Assembly: GCA_000467715.1 (NCBI GenBank) | Contig: AJFK01000182.1 | Location: 1 to 64,000 of the forward strand | Direction of reading: 5' to 3' | DNA length: 64,000 bases | Origin: Hysterium pulicare CBS 123377 | Lineage: Eukaryota; Ascomycota; Dothideomycetes; Hysteriales; Hysteriaceae | In this document: positions 22,678-35,191 of the stretch, in pieces | Numbering within the stretch: the first letter of the stretch is position 1 | Layout: the number at the start of each line of letters is the position of its first letter | Program-made: the position numbers and the translations under genes | The notes under the pieces: generated by a model | The model's database searches: none | Told to the model about the DNA's origin: nothing | What the model saw: the letters and a program-made list of their open reading frames with translations, nothing else

Positions 22678-23880
22678 TCATTCCTCCTCATCCATACTTC
22701 CCTCTCCCTCTCCCTCCCCCTCCCCACCATCCCCCAAAATCGTCCGATCCACCTCCTCCTCTTCCCCCTCCCCTTCACTAACGAAAGGCACGAACCTAAA
22801 ATCGACAAAACTAACCTTCCCCGCCTCAACCTCGATCATAAACTGCAAACTCAACACCCCCTGCGCATCACCCCTGACACTCACCTTCGTAGCCACAGAC
22901 ATGGCTCTCGCCGCTTTCTGGATCATGGAGAACTTATACGTGTTTCTGATGAGGGAGGTCGGGTCCGCGAGCTGGAATGTTTCGAGGAGGTTTGCGTTGT
23001 TGGAGGTGGATGACGTGTCGGGGTCGGCTGCTGTGGTTGTAGGAGGAGGAGGAGGAGGTTGAGCAGAGCCGCTATTGCGATTAGAACTAGAGTTATTGAA
23101 CTCGACGCGTGCGGAGCCAAGGGGCCCAGACGCCGAGAGCGCGAAGTAAGGTTGGCGTTTCTGCGTCCTGGCTACCAGAGTAAGGCGCTCGGGACCCGTC
23201 GACGCTAGCTCCGTTATAGCGTCCGCGAGCCAGCTCGCTCGCATGATGATTTTCACTTGGAGTTCGTTGCGCGCGAAGGGGATGTCTGTCGTGAATGCCG
23301 GCTCGTACGTCGTCAGTGCGCACGTTGTCCTCACGCTCCCTTCCGTCAATATAATGGTTAGAGGTGAGCCTGCGGAATGGTATGTTAAGCGGCATAGATT
23401 GTTCATGCCGAGGACTGGAGCGCTGAAGGCGGTGCTGGTCGGGTGTTGGTCGCGGGCCCAGGGGGGCCGGGAGTTGTTCGGGTCGGTGAGACCGAAGATT
23501 TGGAGGGTTTCGAGGAGGGAGGGGAGGGAGATTTGGAAGGTGGGGGTTTCGGTGTCTAGGGTGTCGGTGGAGGAGTCTTGTGAGTCGGGTGTTAGGGCTC
23601 GAGGGGTGGGGGCATGGTATTGGTAGCTGGAGAAGAGGGATTTGTCGAGGAATGCGTAGCCTGTGTGATTGTGAGTGGTTTTGAATGGATTAGGGAGGGT
23701 TGGAGACGATGTACCTTCCAAGACGCTGGATTCCTCTACGCTGAATCGTAGACCTTCCTCTGATATTTGGACATGGGATTTGTCTGCGAAGCTGATGCAG
23801 CGGAGGAGGAGGTAGAGTTGACGTGCGGAGCTAGAGACGGCGCTGAAGAGGGGAAGATCGTCTACGTCTTCGTCCGCCAT
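22678..23880 (-). CDS. RAD1: DNA-damage checkpoint clamp subunit Rad1 (9-1-1 complex)
   Basis: Two exons (23880-23715 and 23660-22678) give about 382 residues. The start LFSAVSSSARQLYLLLRCIS and the segment VQISEEGLRFSVEESSVLEG joined to YAFLDKSLFSSYQY are characteristic of Rad1. Rad1 is the PCNA-like subunit of the Rad9-Hus1-Rad1 ring that is loaded at damaged DNA to activate the checkpoint. Later blocks (MNNLCRLTYHSAGSPLTIIL, IIMRASWLADAITELASTGP, FSALSAS-like LFALSASG) continue the sliding-clamp fold. Inserts of low complexity (Asn/Pro-rich around the middle, acidic at the end) are accessory. The 54-base intron falls inside the first clamp repeat. The gene is divergent from GCN5. Confidence 0.85.
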   Translation of the reverse strand: MADEDVDDLPLFSAVSSSARQLYLLLRCISFADKSHVQISEEGLRFSVEESSVLEGTSSPTLPNPFKTTHNHTGYAFLDKSLFSSYQYHAPTPRALTPDSQDSSTDTLDTETPTFQISLPSLLETLQIFGLTDPNNSRPPWARDQHPTSTAFSAPVLGMNNLCRLTYHSAGSPLTIILTEGSVRTTCALTTYEPAFTTDIPFARNELQVKIIMRASWLADAITELASTGPERLTLVARTQKRQPYFALSASGPLGSARVEFNNSSSNRNSGSAQPPPPPPTTTAADPDTSSTSNNANLLETFQLADPTSLIRNTYKFSMIQKAARAMSVATKVSVRGDAQGVLSLQFMIEVEAGKVSFVDFRFVPFVSEGEGEEEEVDRTILGDGGEGEGEGEGSMDEEE

Positions 23881-24782
23881 AATTAAGTTGCTTAAGTGAG
23901 TGGTAGGTAAAATTGTAGAAACTTGGTCTCAGAAGATGGCAAGACGCCTGGCGAGCAAGATGATGTTATGATGTTATGATGGTATCTTGAATTCTTCAAT
24001 TGTATGACATGACCCAGTATAGACTACACAGTAGACCCGAACGCCGCGCTTTTCGAGGAGGGTAGAGAGGAAGATTTAGACGTAGACCCCGACTGCGCAA
24101 ATCATATAAACTGCTCCGAATCTAGATTATGTCAGGAATTGAACACAACTTTGGAGTGGACGCGCATACCCAAATGCTAATGAAGCCGGTATTCCGAGAA
24201 TAGGTAGATTGACGAAGGATCGGTCTGAAGGAAGAGAAGTTAGATTGGTCCTTGAGTACCTCAGTACAGATACATACTCAAGCTGAAGATTGTAGCGAGA
24301 ATGAGTGCTGCATGTCGAATTAGTGAAGCTCCAAGATGTCGCATTCGAGAGTGGGCGTACATGTCACAAGCAGCACGAAGCCGATTGAGAATTGCGAGCT
24401 CTTGGAAACACCAGGATAGTATGGCGAGCTACTAGCAGCCTCCCAGACGTCAGCGAGTGGCGACGACATGGATATGGTGAATGTCGTTTGGTGGGTTATC
24501 TTCAGCGGTGGGTTGTGGTGGTTGTCAGTTGAGCATCTGTCCTCAAACCAAAACCTACGCTACGGCAAATCCTCGGCTGTGGCGGCGTTTGACGACGACT
24601 CCTCATGAAGTTGGGTGAATGAAAGCGCACGGCAGGCGGATACCCGCAGCACATTCACCCACCATGGCTCCTGGCATAAAAGAAGAGGGTAAGTGTCGCA
24701 CACTCCACCTTTGTCTCAACATTTCAGTACTTTCACCCGCGACCTTTTCCCATGCTCTCGTATCTGATAGCACCCCAAAAAG
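23881..24782. other. Divergent promoter region of RAD1 and GCN5
   Basis: About 900 bases. The GCN5-proximal end contains an ATG at 24664 in a strong context (caccATGG). Its frame stops at 24787-24789, overlapping the main GCN5 start in another frame. A GTAAGT donor lies at 24689. Confidence 0.45.
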
Positions 24783-24789
24783 ATGGTGA
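24664..24789 (+). promoter_or_regulatory. Upstream open reading frame overlapping the GCN5 start
   Basis: An ATG in strong context opens a 41-codon frame (MAPGIKEEG...) that ends at a TGA overlapping the GCN5 ATG. An alternative is that it is part of a 5' exon with the donor at 24689. No acceptor I tried puts it in frame with GCN5. Confidence 0.3.
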
Positions 24790-26151
24790 ACAAGACGGCT
24801 GCTACGCGGAAACAGCCCATGCTACGAAACAGACTTGCGATGAGAACCGTCGGTCCCCTAGCTGACGATAATACCATTATAGTGAAGCGCAAAGCGACAC
24901 AAAGTCTAAACAGCCCCAGTCCCTCCAAGAAACCCAAACAGGCCTCCGAGACTCCCTCCGAAGGCGGCGCTGTCAAAGAAGTTCCCAAACCTGCACCCTT
25001 CCCCGAGAGGCCCGCCGCGGTAGAGGAACGAAATGGCGAGATCGAGTTTCGAGTTGTAAACAACGATGGGAGGAAAGACAGCTCCATCATATTAACCGGG
25101 CTGAAGTGCATCTTCCAGAAGCAGTTGCCGAAGATGCCGAAGGACTATATCGCGCGACTGGTATATGATCGGACACATCTGTCCTTGGCTATCGTGAAGA
25201 AACCGCTAGAGGTAGTGGGAGGAATCACCTATCGACCCTTTAAAGGCCGACAATTCGCCGAAATCGTCTTCTGTGCCGTTTCCTCTGATCAGCAAGTGAA
25301 AGGGTACGGCGCGCACATGATGTCTCACCTGAAGGACTATGTCAAAGCTACTTCGGACGTCATGCACTTCCTGACCTACGCCGACAACTACGCCATCGGC
25401 TACTTCAAGAAGCAAGGCTTCACCAAGGAAATCACCTTGGAGAAGTCACGCTGGATGGGCTACATCAAAGACTACGAAGGCGGAACCATAATGCAATGCA
25501 GCATGGTCCCCAGAATCCGCTACCTCGAATCCAGCCGCATGCTCCTGAAGCAAAAAGAATGCGTCCACGCCAAGATAAGAGGGGTCTCCAAATCCTACCA
25601 CATCCACGCTCCGCCTTCGCAATGGAAAAACGGCATTTGCAAAATCGACCCTCTATCCATCACCGCAATCAAAGAATCCGGCTGGTCCCCCGACATGGAC
25701 GAGCTGGCCCGCGCACCGCGCCACGGACCAAACTACAACCAACTCCTGCACCTGCTCAACGATATGCAGAATAACAGCAACGCCTGGCCCTTCCAGCAAC
25801 CAGTCAATAAAGACGAGGTCCTGGATTACTACGACGTCATCAAGGAGCCCATGGATCTGGCGACTATGGAAGAGAAGCACGAGAAGGATCTTTACCCCAC
25901 CCCGGAAGACTTCGTCCGAGACGCCATGCTTATATTCAAGAATTGTAAACAGTACAATACTGAAACGACGCCGTATGCAAAGGCGGCGAATCGACTGGAG
26001 AAGTTCATGTGGAGTAAGATCAAGGAGATTCCGGAATGGACTGTAAGTCTTTCCTTCCCTTCGTGATGCCAAAAAGCGAGAAGCTAAACTATCTGTTTAG
26101 CATCTTGAAAGCGAGTTGAAGGTAGACGAGGATGAGAAGAAGAAGAAATAG
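24783..26151 (+). CDS. GCN5: Histone acetyltransferase Gcn5 (SAGA/ADA)
   Basis: Two exons (24783-26042 and 26101-26151) give about 436 residues. The GNAT domain spans roughly 75-235, with the acetyl-CoA loop seen in [20 protein letters not shown] and the motif [15 protein letters not shown]. The C-terminal bromodomain lies at about 325-425 ([20 protein letters not shown], then [12 protein letters not shown] and [14 protein letters not shown]). Gcn5 is the catalytic subunit of SAGA and ADA and acetylates histone H3. The N-terminal 70 residues are basic, as is usual. The start is the first ATG in the main frame. An upstream ATG at 24664 opens a short overlapping frame and could reduce initiation at the main start. 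The gene is convergent with RPB1. Confidence 0.96.
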
Positions 26152-27474
26152 TATCAGGTCTTGCGGATTGGCGTTCTTGTATTGTGGTGCAGGTGGACTG
26201 TTTCAATGCCATCATGTTTAGCGGCATGGGAACCGGCGTATGTAGGATTTACTTTGTAGGCGATTTGCGACTCACTTTACCTTCACCTTCGGGCTGGATT
26301 TCATAGCTTTGGAAGCGGGGAGTTTGGACGGGCGGGCTGGGCTGGGCCACGGTGCTTTGGATCACGCAAGCTGCGTTCTCTGGCGGATTTGCTGGGTTTC
26401 TGTGGGATTAGGACTATGATAACGTGCCACTGGTTGTGACGGGGATACGATGCTTGCGGTGTTCTCTAGAAAGATTCAAAGACTCACAGATCAAAAGGCT
26501 TTCTTCACATAGTTCATGAAATTAACCATGACTACTTTCCCAACGTTCAAATCACCGAAATACTGCTAATTAATGGCGCGCTACATGTATCCTGCCACAT
26601 CACTTCACGAATCTACTTGATGGATGATAACACACAGACCACATTGCGACACGTATTCAACGTCAAGATAATTGACAAGAACATTTTTTGTCATTTGCTA
26701 TTTTCTCATCTCTCATCGAACCCCCAACCAGGGCCATCACCCGTATTTCTATCTCCTCACCTCACCACCAACTACTCCTCCACCGCCTCACTGGTCCCAG
26801 AAATCGGCCAACCCCACCTCTCATATCTCAATTTAGCTCAGCCCAAGCCACAAGATAAAAAATCTTATGCAAATGCATGCATAGCGACCACAGAGCGCCA
26901 ACCCATCTGCATTACTTTCCATAAAACGCCAGTCAGAAACGAGAGCAGCTTGCATTTCAAAAAGCACAAAGATTATCTCTCTTTTAGGAAGAAGAAAAAC
27001 GCACGAATGACTTGATTTGGCTACCCAAGAGGAAAAGAAGAAAGAAAGCCCAAACGCTAACCCATGGAGACCCCGGATATATAATGCAGAAAGACCAGCA
27101 GGGTGGAATTTTTTGGGGGTGGTGGTTCGCGCTTCTAAAAGCCTTGCGCGTTGTTTGGAAGAGAACTGGTGATGATACAGGTTGGGAATGGAAGAAAAGA
27201 GCCGAGGCTAACGTGGGCCTAGTTAAAGGTACGTCGGTCGTCGGTTGTTTTTGGAGTTTTGGATTTATTGGATCGGCATGTAAGGGCTTCACCAACCAAA
27301 AAAAATTAGTATGCGAGCATGTGAGGTATGTATACAAAATTTAAGACAGCGCCTTACGAGGTCTTCGTCCCTCTTCAAGCGTCGTAAATGTCTCAATAAG
27401 TCATCACTGTTTAGGTGATCTAGGCAACTATTGTTAGCTGATGCTATCTACATGGATCTATGCTGTAGAATGAC
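26152..27474. other. Convergent intergenic region between GCN5 and RPB1
   Basis: This 1.3 kb holds both 3' flanks. Frames at 26617-27015 and 27012-27344 on the plus strand show no domain and are not supported. It also contains a possible alternative 3' exon of RPB1, below 27428. Confidence 0.4.
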
Positions 27475-28120
27475 TTACGTAGGAGAGTAGGATGGCGAAG
27501 TAGGCGACCATTTCGGAGATGTTGCCGAATACGGTGCCGGACCAGGCGAAGTAGGAGAGAATCTCGGCGAGGTTGGAGAGTAGTGTTGAGCTGCGGGACT
27601 AGTGGGACTGTAGACTGGACTAGTCGGGCTGTAGCTGGGAGAAGTTGGAGACGTTGGGGAGCGTCTGTCGCTACCGCCGCCGAACTGTGGACTACTAGGA
27701 CTATACATCGGTGAAGTTGGACTATAGGCAGGTGACGTTGGGCTGTAGTGTGGCGAGGTTGCGCCTCTGGCCATCTGAGCAGGCGAAGTAGGACTATAGC
27801 TTGGAGACGTCGGCGAATAAGATGGCGAAGTCGGTGAGTAGCTTGGGGACGTCGGTGAGTAGGATGGAGATGTAGGCGACATGGATGACATAAAGGCGGG
27901 CGACGTTGGCGAATAAGTTGGCGACGTGGGAGTGTATTGCGGGCTGGTGGCAGAGAAGCCTGGAGATGTGGCGCCGAAGCGAGGACTGCTGATGCCTGGA
28001 GAAGTAGGCGAATAGCCAGGCGAGGTGGGAGAGTAGCCTGGTGACGTGGGGCTCGTGCCAAAGCCAGGGCTAGTAGGAGCATAGCCAGGGCTTCGGCCTC
28101 CATAAGGACTGAATCCGCCG
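27475..28120 (-). repeat. Heptad repeats of the RPB1 C-terminal domain
   Basis: A tandem 21-base coding repeat encoding YSPTSPx units. They are regular in the middle and degenerate at the N-terminal side (for example [18 protein letters not shown]). Confidence 0.93.
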
Positions 28121-31100
28121 TCGCCAAAGCCTCCTGGACCACCATAAACACTGAATCCTCCAGTTTCATCGCCGCCTGCAGCCGCAAGGGGAGAGAATGA
28201 GGCACCGAAGTCGTTGCCGCCCATGCCGCCCTCGTAGGTAGGAGATCCAAGGTCATAAGGCGTAGCAGCTCCATTGTCGATGTAAGTACCCGCTGCTGCA
28301 CCAACACGCATGTGGGCGTTGTCCTCGATCATGGTCAGCAACATTGCGTTGTCCATGACGAGGTCGAACTCTCCTGTTCCCATTGGTGCCAGTTGACCAA
28401 GCATAATGTTTTCAGAAACACCCTTGCAATCATCAAGCTCACCAGCACCGGCTGCGTCAAGAAGAATCTCAACAGTCTCTTCGAACGAGCATCGCATCAA
28501 AGCGCCGGTATCGGCACGGTTGATACCATGACGGGTGATTGCCATCAACATACCTCGCGCAGTCATAATGTCGACGAGAAGAGCTAAGTGGCGGTAGTTG
28601 ACATAGGAACCATCAAATGAAAGCACAGCTTTCAGTTCTCTCAACAATGCCGCTCGAGTAGCTTCAATGCCAAAAACCCCAAGAATCTCGACGAAGGAGT
28701 TTGAGTACGTGCGGTAAGGATCGACACCTTCCACAGACAGTACGTCGGCAAGCGCTGTGCCGCTGGTATCGAGAATCCATTCTTGACATCGCTCGTCAAG
28801 CCGACGCTTGATGATTGCACCGTCCGGTTGGATATGAATTTTTTCTTCGGTTCGAATAAAGGCACGTTCGACACCGCGGACACCACGTAGAGTGACTTCG
28901 TCAAGTAGATGCTTCTCGAGCTTTCTCATCCAGCGCTCATCCCTATCGTCGTCATCCTCATCGTCGGCTTCTTTGAAGACTGAATCGTGGACAAAACGGA
29001 CACGAAGAATCTGCTGATCCGCATTGTCGTCGCTAAAGATTACCGCAAGACTCGGTGCAAAATCTTCCTTGATCTTGGCAGCAACTTCAGAGATTGATAT
29101 ACTCTTGTCCAACAATTTCTTACGATCCAGGATGATACGTAACAGCCACTTGGACTGGCGATCGGTATTCTCGTTGTCCTCAGGAATAATGAAGTAAGAT
29201 TCAACCATGTCGGCGTCTTGCTCGATGACAGTGGACTGAATTTCAGGGTCATAGTAGAGCTCGCATGTCTCAGCAAGCGAGCGCAAGGTGGTGTGCTCTA
29301 TACGACTTCGCAACACCTTCGCCGTCTGTTGGCTCGCCTTCGGGTCTGTCTGACACACCGTCATTGACGGAGTTTTGATGTTCGTCGCAACGTTGAGAAT
29401 TTCTTTCAGACGAGGAACACCAAGAGTGACGTTCTTGGAAGAGATACCAGTAAAGTGGAAAGTGTTCAGAGTCATCTGAGTGGCTGGTTCACCAATTGAC
29501 TGAGCTGCAAGGACGCCGACCATCTCACCAGGAGCGACAGCGGCTCTGGCAAATCGATTCTCCAGGTCGCCTAGAACGTTCTCGAATGCAAGCTTGTTAA
29601 GGGAATATTCTGTAACAAGACGCTTGAAAGCTAGCCGTGAGCGTAAATGGCATTTGAACAGCTTGGTTGCACTATCCTGCGCCTCGATGGACAAGTGGTC
29701 GGTGCCACGGACAATGATGAGTTTGTCCAGTAACTGCTGCACTTTAGTGATCACTTCGATGGGGTGAAGATCACTTCGAGCGCCATCCTTGATTCGAAAT
29801 TTGTTCTTTGCGGCTTCGATCATTCGAACAATGTTGAGAGGGAGAGCCAGCTCTTCCTTATCATCATCGACACCGTCTCGAATGAACTCGCGGTCTTTGC
29901 GTAACTGCTCCCACTCGGCATCCAGGTAGCGCTGAACGTCGACATCGCCTTGAATCTCGGATGCGAGCTCCAGAACATCAATAGAGATAGGATGATTATT
30001 ATCCATGACATCGACGCGGAATCGTTGCTCAAACTTAGCATCTGAACAAGCGATAATATCCACAATTTGCTTTTCGATATAGACCGCATCGAGGCCGTCC
30101 TCTCCGTAAACGAACTCGACGATATCACCCAACGAGTTCCGGACCGTTCCATCGTACTTGACCATGACGTCTTCGAGAGCTTTGACAAGCCTACGCTGAA
30201 TATAACCAGTCTCGGCTGTCTTGACGGCAGTGTCAATAAGACCTTCACGACCAGCCATAGCGTGGAAGAAGAATTCAGTTGGAGTTAAGCCGCGTAAGTA
30301 TGAGTTTTCCACGAAGCCTCTAGCTTCAGGAGAATAGTCGTCTTTGGTGAAATGTGGCAAAGATCGATACTTGAATCCGAACGGAATACGCTTGCCTTCG
30401 ACGGACTGTTGACCTACGAGAGCAGTCATCTGGGAAATATTGATCGAAGAACCCTTCGAACCAGAACGCGCCATCTGGATCGCATTGTTCAGATCCTTCA
30501 GACTCTTCTCGGTGACATTACCGGCAGTGTCACGCGCTGTATTCAAGGACTTGGAGACTTTGCTCTCGAACGTCTCACGAACATTCATACCAGGCAAAGG
30601 CTCAAGTTCATTCCGTGTAGCGGCAAGGGTGGTCTCTTCGACCTCGTCTTTTTGCGTAACGATGGCATCCTGGATCTTTTTAGAAGTGGCTGGATCGGGA
30701 ATTGTATCACCAATTCCAATGCTGAAACCGTAGTGTAAGAGCCAATAGTTGACAACTCGCTGTGCACCATTGAAGAATGCAACAGCACTTTGCCAGCCAT
30801 ACTCGTTGAAAAGTATGTGGATGACACCTCCGCCGCTGGCGCCGACGATCTTTTTACTGAGCAAGCCAAACATCAGCTCACCTCCGGAGATTAAGAGACC
30901 ATCGTCGTTCAATGGGCATTTGTTTCCGCTTTCCAAACGAGCAAGATTGAGACCGGACGGCAACACCATGCTGATGATCTGCTTGCCAGTCCATCTGGGG
31001 CGCGGCTTGATGATGGCTGGTTGTGGAATAACTCCATCCCACTCTGGTACCCACATCATTATGTTCATGACTTGCTGCTTTGTCATGAAGACGTCACGAC

Positions 31101-32909
31101 GACAGAGCTTGTAGATACCGCAAAGCGTGTCTTGCACAATACCCATGAGAGGACTGTTTCGTTGCGGTGAGACAATATTGAGAGGAACCATACACAGGTT
31201 CATAATCTCAGCTCGAGTCTCGTCGCTCTGGGGTACGTGCAAGTTCATTTCATCGCCATCGAAATCAGCGTTGTACGGAGATGTGACTGACAAGTTGAGG
31301 CGAAATGTCGAATATGGCATGACCTTAACGCGATGTCCCATCATGGATTCCTTATGCAAAGATGGCTGTCGATTGAAGATGATGACATCGTTGTCTGAGA
31401 TGTGTCGCTCAACCTTCCAGCCATATTGAAGTCGCAGTTCGTCGAGACGTTTGTTGTGCTTCAAGTCTATTCTTGAACCATCGTTCTTAATCACATAGTT
31501 TGCGCCAGGATGCTGATTCGGTCCGTTTCTTACTAGGGTAGTAAGGTGACTAATATTGAACTTGGTGACCACTTCGGGGTATGTCAAAGTCCGAGCAATG
31601 CTTCGCGGAACACCTACTTCGTCGAGTGAGAGGTTTGGATCACCAGTGATAACCGTACGAGCGGAGAAGTCCACACGCTTTCCCATCAAATTGCCTCGTA
31701 GACGACCCTCCTTGCCTTTTAAACGGCCACGAATCGTTTTCAGCGGTCGACCGGATTTTTGGAGTGCTTGAGGAATACCAGCGGTATCATTGTCCATGTA
31801 CGTTGCAATATGATACTGCAACAAAGTCTCAAACTCATTCATGATATGCTGTGGGGAACCGTCCCGAATGCATTCTTGAACTCGACCGTTGGCGCGGATG
31901 ATGTCTCCCAATTTGTACGTCAGATCATCCTCACCGCGCATACCTTGACCGGTGCCATCAACGGATATACTGGGGCGAACAGGAGGTGGAGGGACGGGGA
32001 GGACGCTAATAACCATCCATTCGGGTCGAGCGTAGTCCTTGTTCAAGCCTAGCAAGTGGAGTGTGTTATCGGAAAGGTTTCGAAAGATGTTGAGCGCATC
32101 TTGGGGAGAGATCACTCTCTTGTCGTCACCCTTGTTATCGTCGTCATCCTTCTTGTTTACCTTGTGTGTCGCATAAAGCTTGAGACCTTCCTTCCGGATA
32201 GTGTCAGGTTGTTTATTGCCACAACCACCGTGAGGGACCTTCGAGGAGCTCTTCTTTTCATCGTCAGGAACCTCAACTTCGCAGACCCGTTTAGTCTTAG
32301 AGACCCGCCAGACGGCATCGAAGCGCTTCTTGGGATCCTTGATTCGAATAGCTGCTTTCCAGTCTGGGTGGTTCTAAAGGTGGCATTAGCATCATCGAGG
32401 CATATGATATGCATGGTCTCCCTATAAAGGTAGACTCACGTAATCCGCCAAAATCAACCCGCAATTGTGACACACTGACTCCAAGAGCTTCTTGATCTTG
32501 GTGATGTAACCTGCGACACGAGTAAGCTTGTGTTGCATGATTTGCCTTCAGAAACTGTACTGACCGACATGAAAGACGGGCACTGCCAGTTCAATATGCC
32601 CGAAATGACCAGGGCAGGTATTGATGTCTTCTTTGCAAGTCGCACAGGTATACATGCGATCTATAGTGCCGAGTTTGGGATCATTCAGACCTTGCTCGCG
32701 GGGTCTCTGCTTTTGCTCGTCCTGAGAGAAATCAGTACCGCTTGCTCGGTTTTACTTTATCAGTAAAGATAACTAACCATCGTCTCCGGGTATATTATGT
32801 GCACAACACTCATTGCCTTGATCTCCTCAGGCGAAAGGAGACCGAACTGGATCTCCTTTATGGTGCGCAAAGGGCACTTGGAGGGTATCTGGGTTCCTGG
32901 AGCGGCCAT
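27475..32909 (-). CDS. RPB1: RNA polymerase II largest subunit Rpb1
   Basis: Four exons (32909-32778, 32721-32565, 32510-32440, 32373-27475) give about 1752 residues. The start is [20 protein letters not shown]. The zinc-binding clamp head includes [10 protein letters not shown] and CHNCG. The catalytic magnesium loop is [14 protein letters not shown]. The bridge-helix and trigger-loop region is [16 protein letters not shown]. The protein ends in a C-terminal domain of roughly thirty degenerate heptads of the form YSPTSPS. Rpb1 is the catalytic core of mRNA transcription and its tail couples transcription to processing. The last codons are followed directly by the stop TAA, which lies inside a GTAAGT donor-like sequence, so the precise C-terminus may depend on splicing. 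The gene is divergent from the Swd1 gene. Confidence 0.97.
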
Positions 32910-33624
32910 GATTGCGGTGTTGGTCGAGAAGTAGATGAAGTCGGTCGTGGAGGTCGGTGTTCAACCGTTGACGGTGAGCCCCAAAGACTTCACCTCGAAG
33001 CCGGCCTTCTGGCCTCGCCGACACGGGCTCCTCCTCCTTCCTAGACCCTTCCGCAACTCGCAGCCGTCGTGAGTACTTTTCCACCGGTAACTTTTCCTGT
33101 TATTGTTCGTCGAGATGACTGCTGATGCGCCGGGCGCGCTGAAAGGCCGTCGTGAAAGAAACGGTCGTGAAAGGCTGCGACAGGTCGAGGGGAGCGCACG
33201 CCGGTCAGCACGGGGTCCGGGGACGCGAAAAGGCTCGTCGGTGCAGTCGAACGGACAGTCGCGACAAGCACAGTGGTGTAGAGAATGCGCTCACTGATTA
33301 AAGCGAGGCTTTGGATGATGGGGAGGTGGGTGGGAGGTGGAGTGGATGGAGTTTCGTGGTCAAGGCAGGAGGCAAGAACAAAGGCAGGGCCGTGCGGCTC
33401 TTTGAAATTCCACGCGCCAAAGAAGCCTAGCGCCAGCCACCGTCCTTCGTAGAGTCACATGTGCATCCTCCAATCGTTTGCTCTACGCAGACATTCACTC
33501 AACGATTGCAACCCACCAATTGAAGGCGTTTTCCCGCTCCCAGTGAAGATGCATGTTGCGCGCCCGTATTTTCACCTTCAACAGCTAGCTGGCTGAGACC
33601 CATCTTCCACCGCACACCACAGCC
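32910..33624. other. Divergent promoter region of RPB1 and the Swd1 gene
   Basis: About 715 bases between two divergent housekeeping starts. It is GC-rich near RPB1. The short plus-strand frames here have no domains. Confidence 0.45.
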
Positions 33625-35191
33625 ATGAATCTTCCTCTGGTTGACCCCAATGTTCTGGCCCAAGACTGTCCTGAAGCATTGACAGGCCGGCTGCGTAGGT
33701 AAAACACTGCCCGCAATACCTGACATCTTCTGACTCACTCATTCACAGGCAGCGGTCATTCTACGTCTATTCGGTTCAGTCATCGCGGTGACTTGCTCGC
33801 TTCTGGAAGGGTATGAAAACCCCCCCGCCGTTTCCTGCCGACACTACCCCAGCATTCTGACCGCCTATTTCTTACAGCTTGATGGCATAGTCGTCATTTT
33901 TGATATCGAGACAAATGGCGTTGCGCGGAAACTTCGGGGACATACTCGCCAGGTTCAGTCATTGAGCTGGTCTGCCAACGACAGGTATCTTTTAACCGCT
34001 TCACAAGACTGGAAATGCGTGCTTTGGGACATGAAGGATGGGTCACGTTTACGGACTGTGCGCTTTGAGGCCCCGATATTCATTGCGGAGCTACACCCAA
34101 AGAACCATCTTCTTTTTGTGGCCGCAGTCTTCGAAGATCAACCAGTCCTAGTCGACATCTCGTCGGAAATACCCGTAAAACGGAGTCTACCCTCTGCGCC
34201 TCGCCGATCCCAGCTCGAGCGAGACAATGCTACAGAAAAGCAAGCTGCGCAAGATGCGAAACAGACGTCCACAGTCACAGTCTTCACGCCTTCTGGGGAA
34301 CATATACTTGCAGGGACAAACAAGGGATGGCTGAACATCATCGACACCGCCAGCCGACAGGTTCAGTACTCGACTCGATTAACGAACAACCTGATAATAT
34401 TCATCCGAACGACACCATCGGGTAGAGACATCGTTGTTAATTCAAGCGACAGAATTATACGAACACTGCACCTGCCCGACCTTACCGATCTCAAATTTGA
34501 CTTTGACACCTTGAATCTGGAAGTTGAACACAAATTCCAAGATTTGGTCAATAAACTGTCATGGAATCACGTCTCTTTCAGCTCAACTGGCGAATACGTT
34601 ACCGCCTCAACCTGGATGAATCATGACATATATGTGTGGGAACGTGGACATGGCAGTTTGGTCAAGATTCTGGAGGGGCCTAAAGAGGAATTGTCAGTGG
34701 TTGAGTGGCATCCTCATCGACCTTTCGTTGCTGCTGTTGGTGTAGATTCCGGTCGTGTTTACCTCTGGTCCATACTCCAACCTCAACGATGGTCTGCACT
34801 CGCTCCCGACTTCATTGAAGTCGAGGAAAACTTTGAATACGTTGAACGCGAAGACGAATTCGACATCCAACCCATTGAGGAAATTCATAAACGACGACTT
34901 GATTTGGAGGACGAGGAGGTGGACGTCTTGACCATTGAGCCTTCAAAGGCAACTACAGAATTCGAACCAGGCGAGTTCAGAATGCCCGTTTTACTGGATA
35001 TTGAAGCCAGCGATAGCGAAGACGAAGTGATCGCCATTGGAGCAGGGCAATTCAGGCGGAAGAGTCCCGGGACAGGCAGAGATTGGATGAATGATAATGA
35101 AGCTACTGCAAGCGGCGATGAGGCTCGCAAAGCTGCGACTAATGGAACTCCTGCTGCCCAAAATGGAACGAAGAGGCGGAGAGCAGGATGA
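33625..35191 (+). CDS. SWD1: COMPASS (Set1 complex) WD40 subunit Swd1 / RBBP5
   Basis: Three exons (33625-33698, 33753-33810, 33878-35191) give about 481 residues. The start MNLPLVDPNVLAQDCPEALT is followed by WD40 repeats: SIRFSHRGDLLASGR joined to LDGIVVIFDIETNG, then LRGHTRQVQSLSWSANDRYL and LTASQDWKCVLWDM. Later blades include HILAGTNKGWLNIIDTA and VTASTWMNHDIYVWERG. The acidic C-terminal tail (FIEVEENFEYVEREDEFDIQ) matches RBBP5/Swd1, the scaffold subunit of the histone H3 lysine 4 methyltransferase complex. Exon 2 only stays open with the second of two adjacent AG acceptors (gcag at 33749-33752), which restores the conserved blade. Confidence 0.93.

Noticed and set aside
26617-27344. 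Plus-strand frames of 132 and 110 codons between GCN5 and RPB1
   Set aside because: They lie in 3' flanks, with no domains; composition is unlike neighbouring coding sequence.
27444-28307. Minus-strand 287-codon Leu/Arg-rich frame
   Set aside because: An alternative frame of the RPB1 heptad repeat; open only because of the repeat.
33103-33297. Arg/Gly-rich frame in the RPB1/Swd1 promoter
   Set aside because: Short, GC-driven, no conservation signature.
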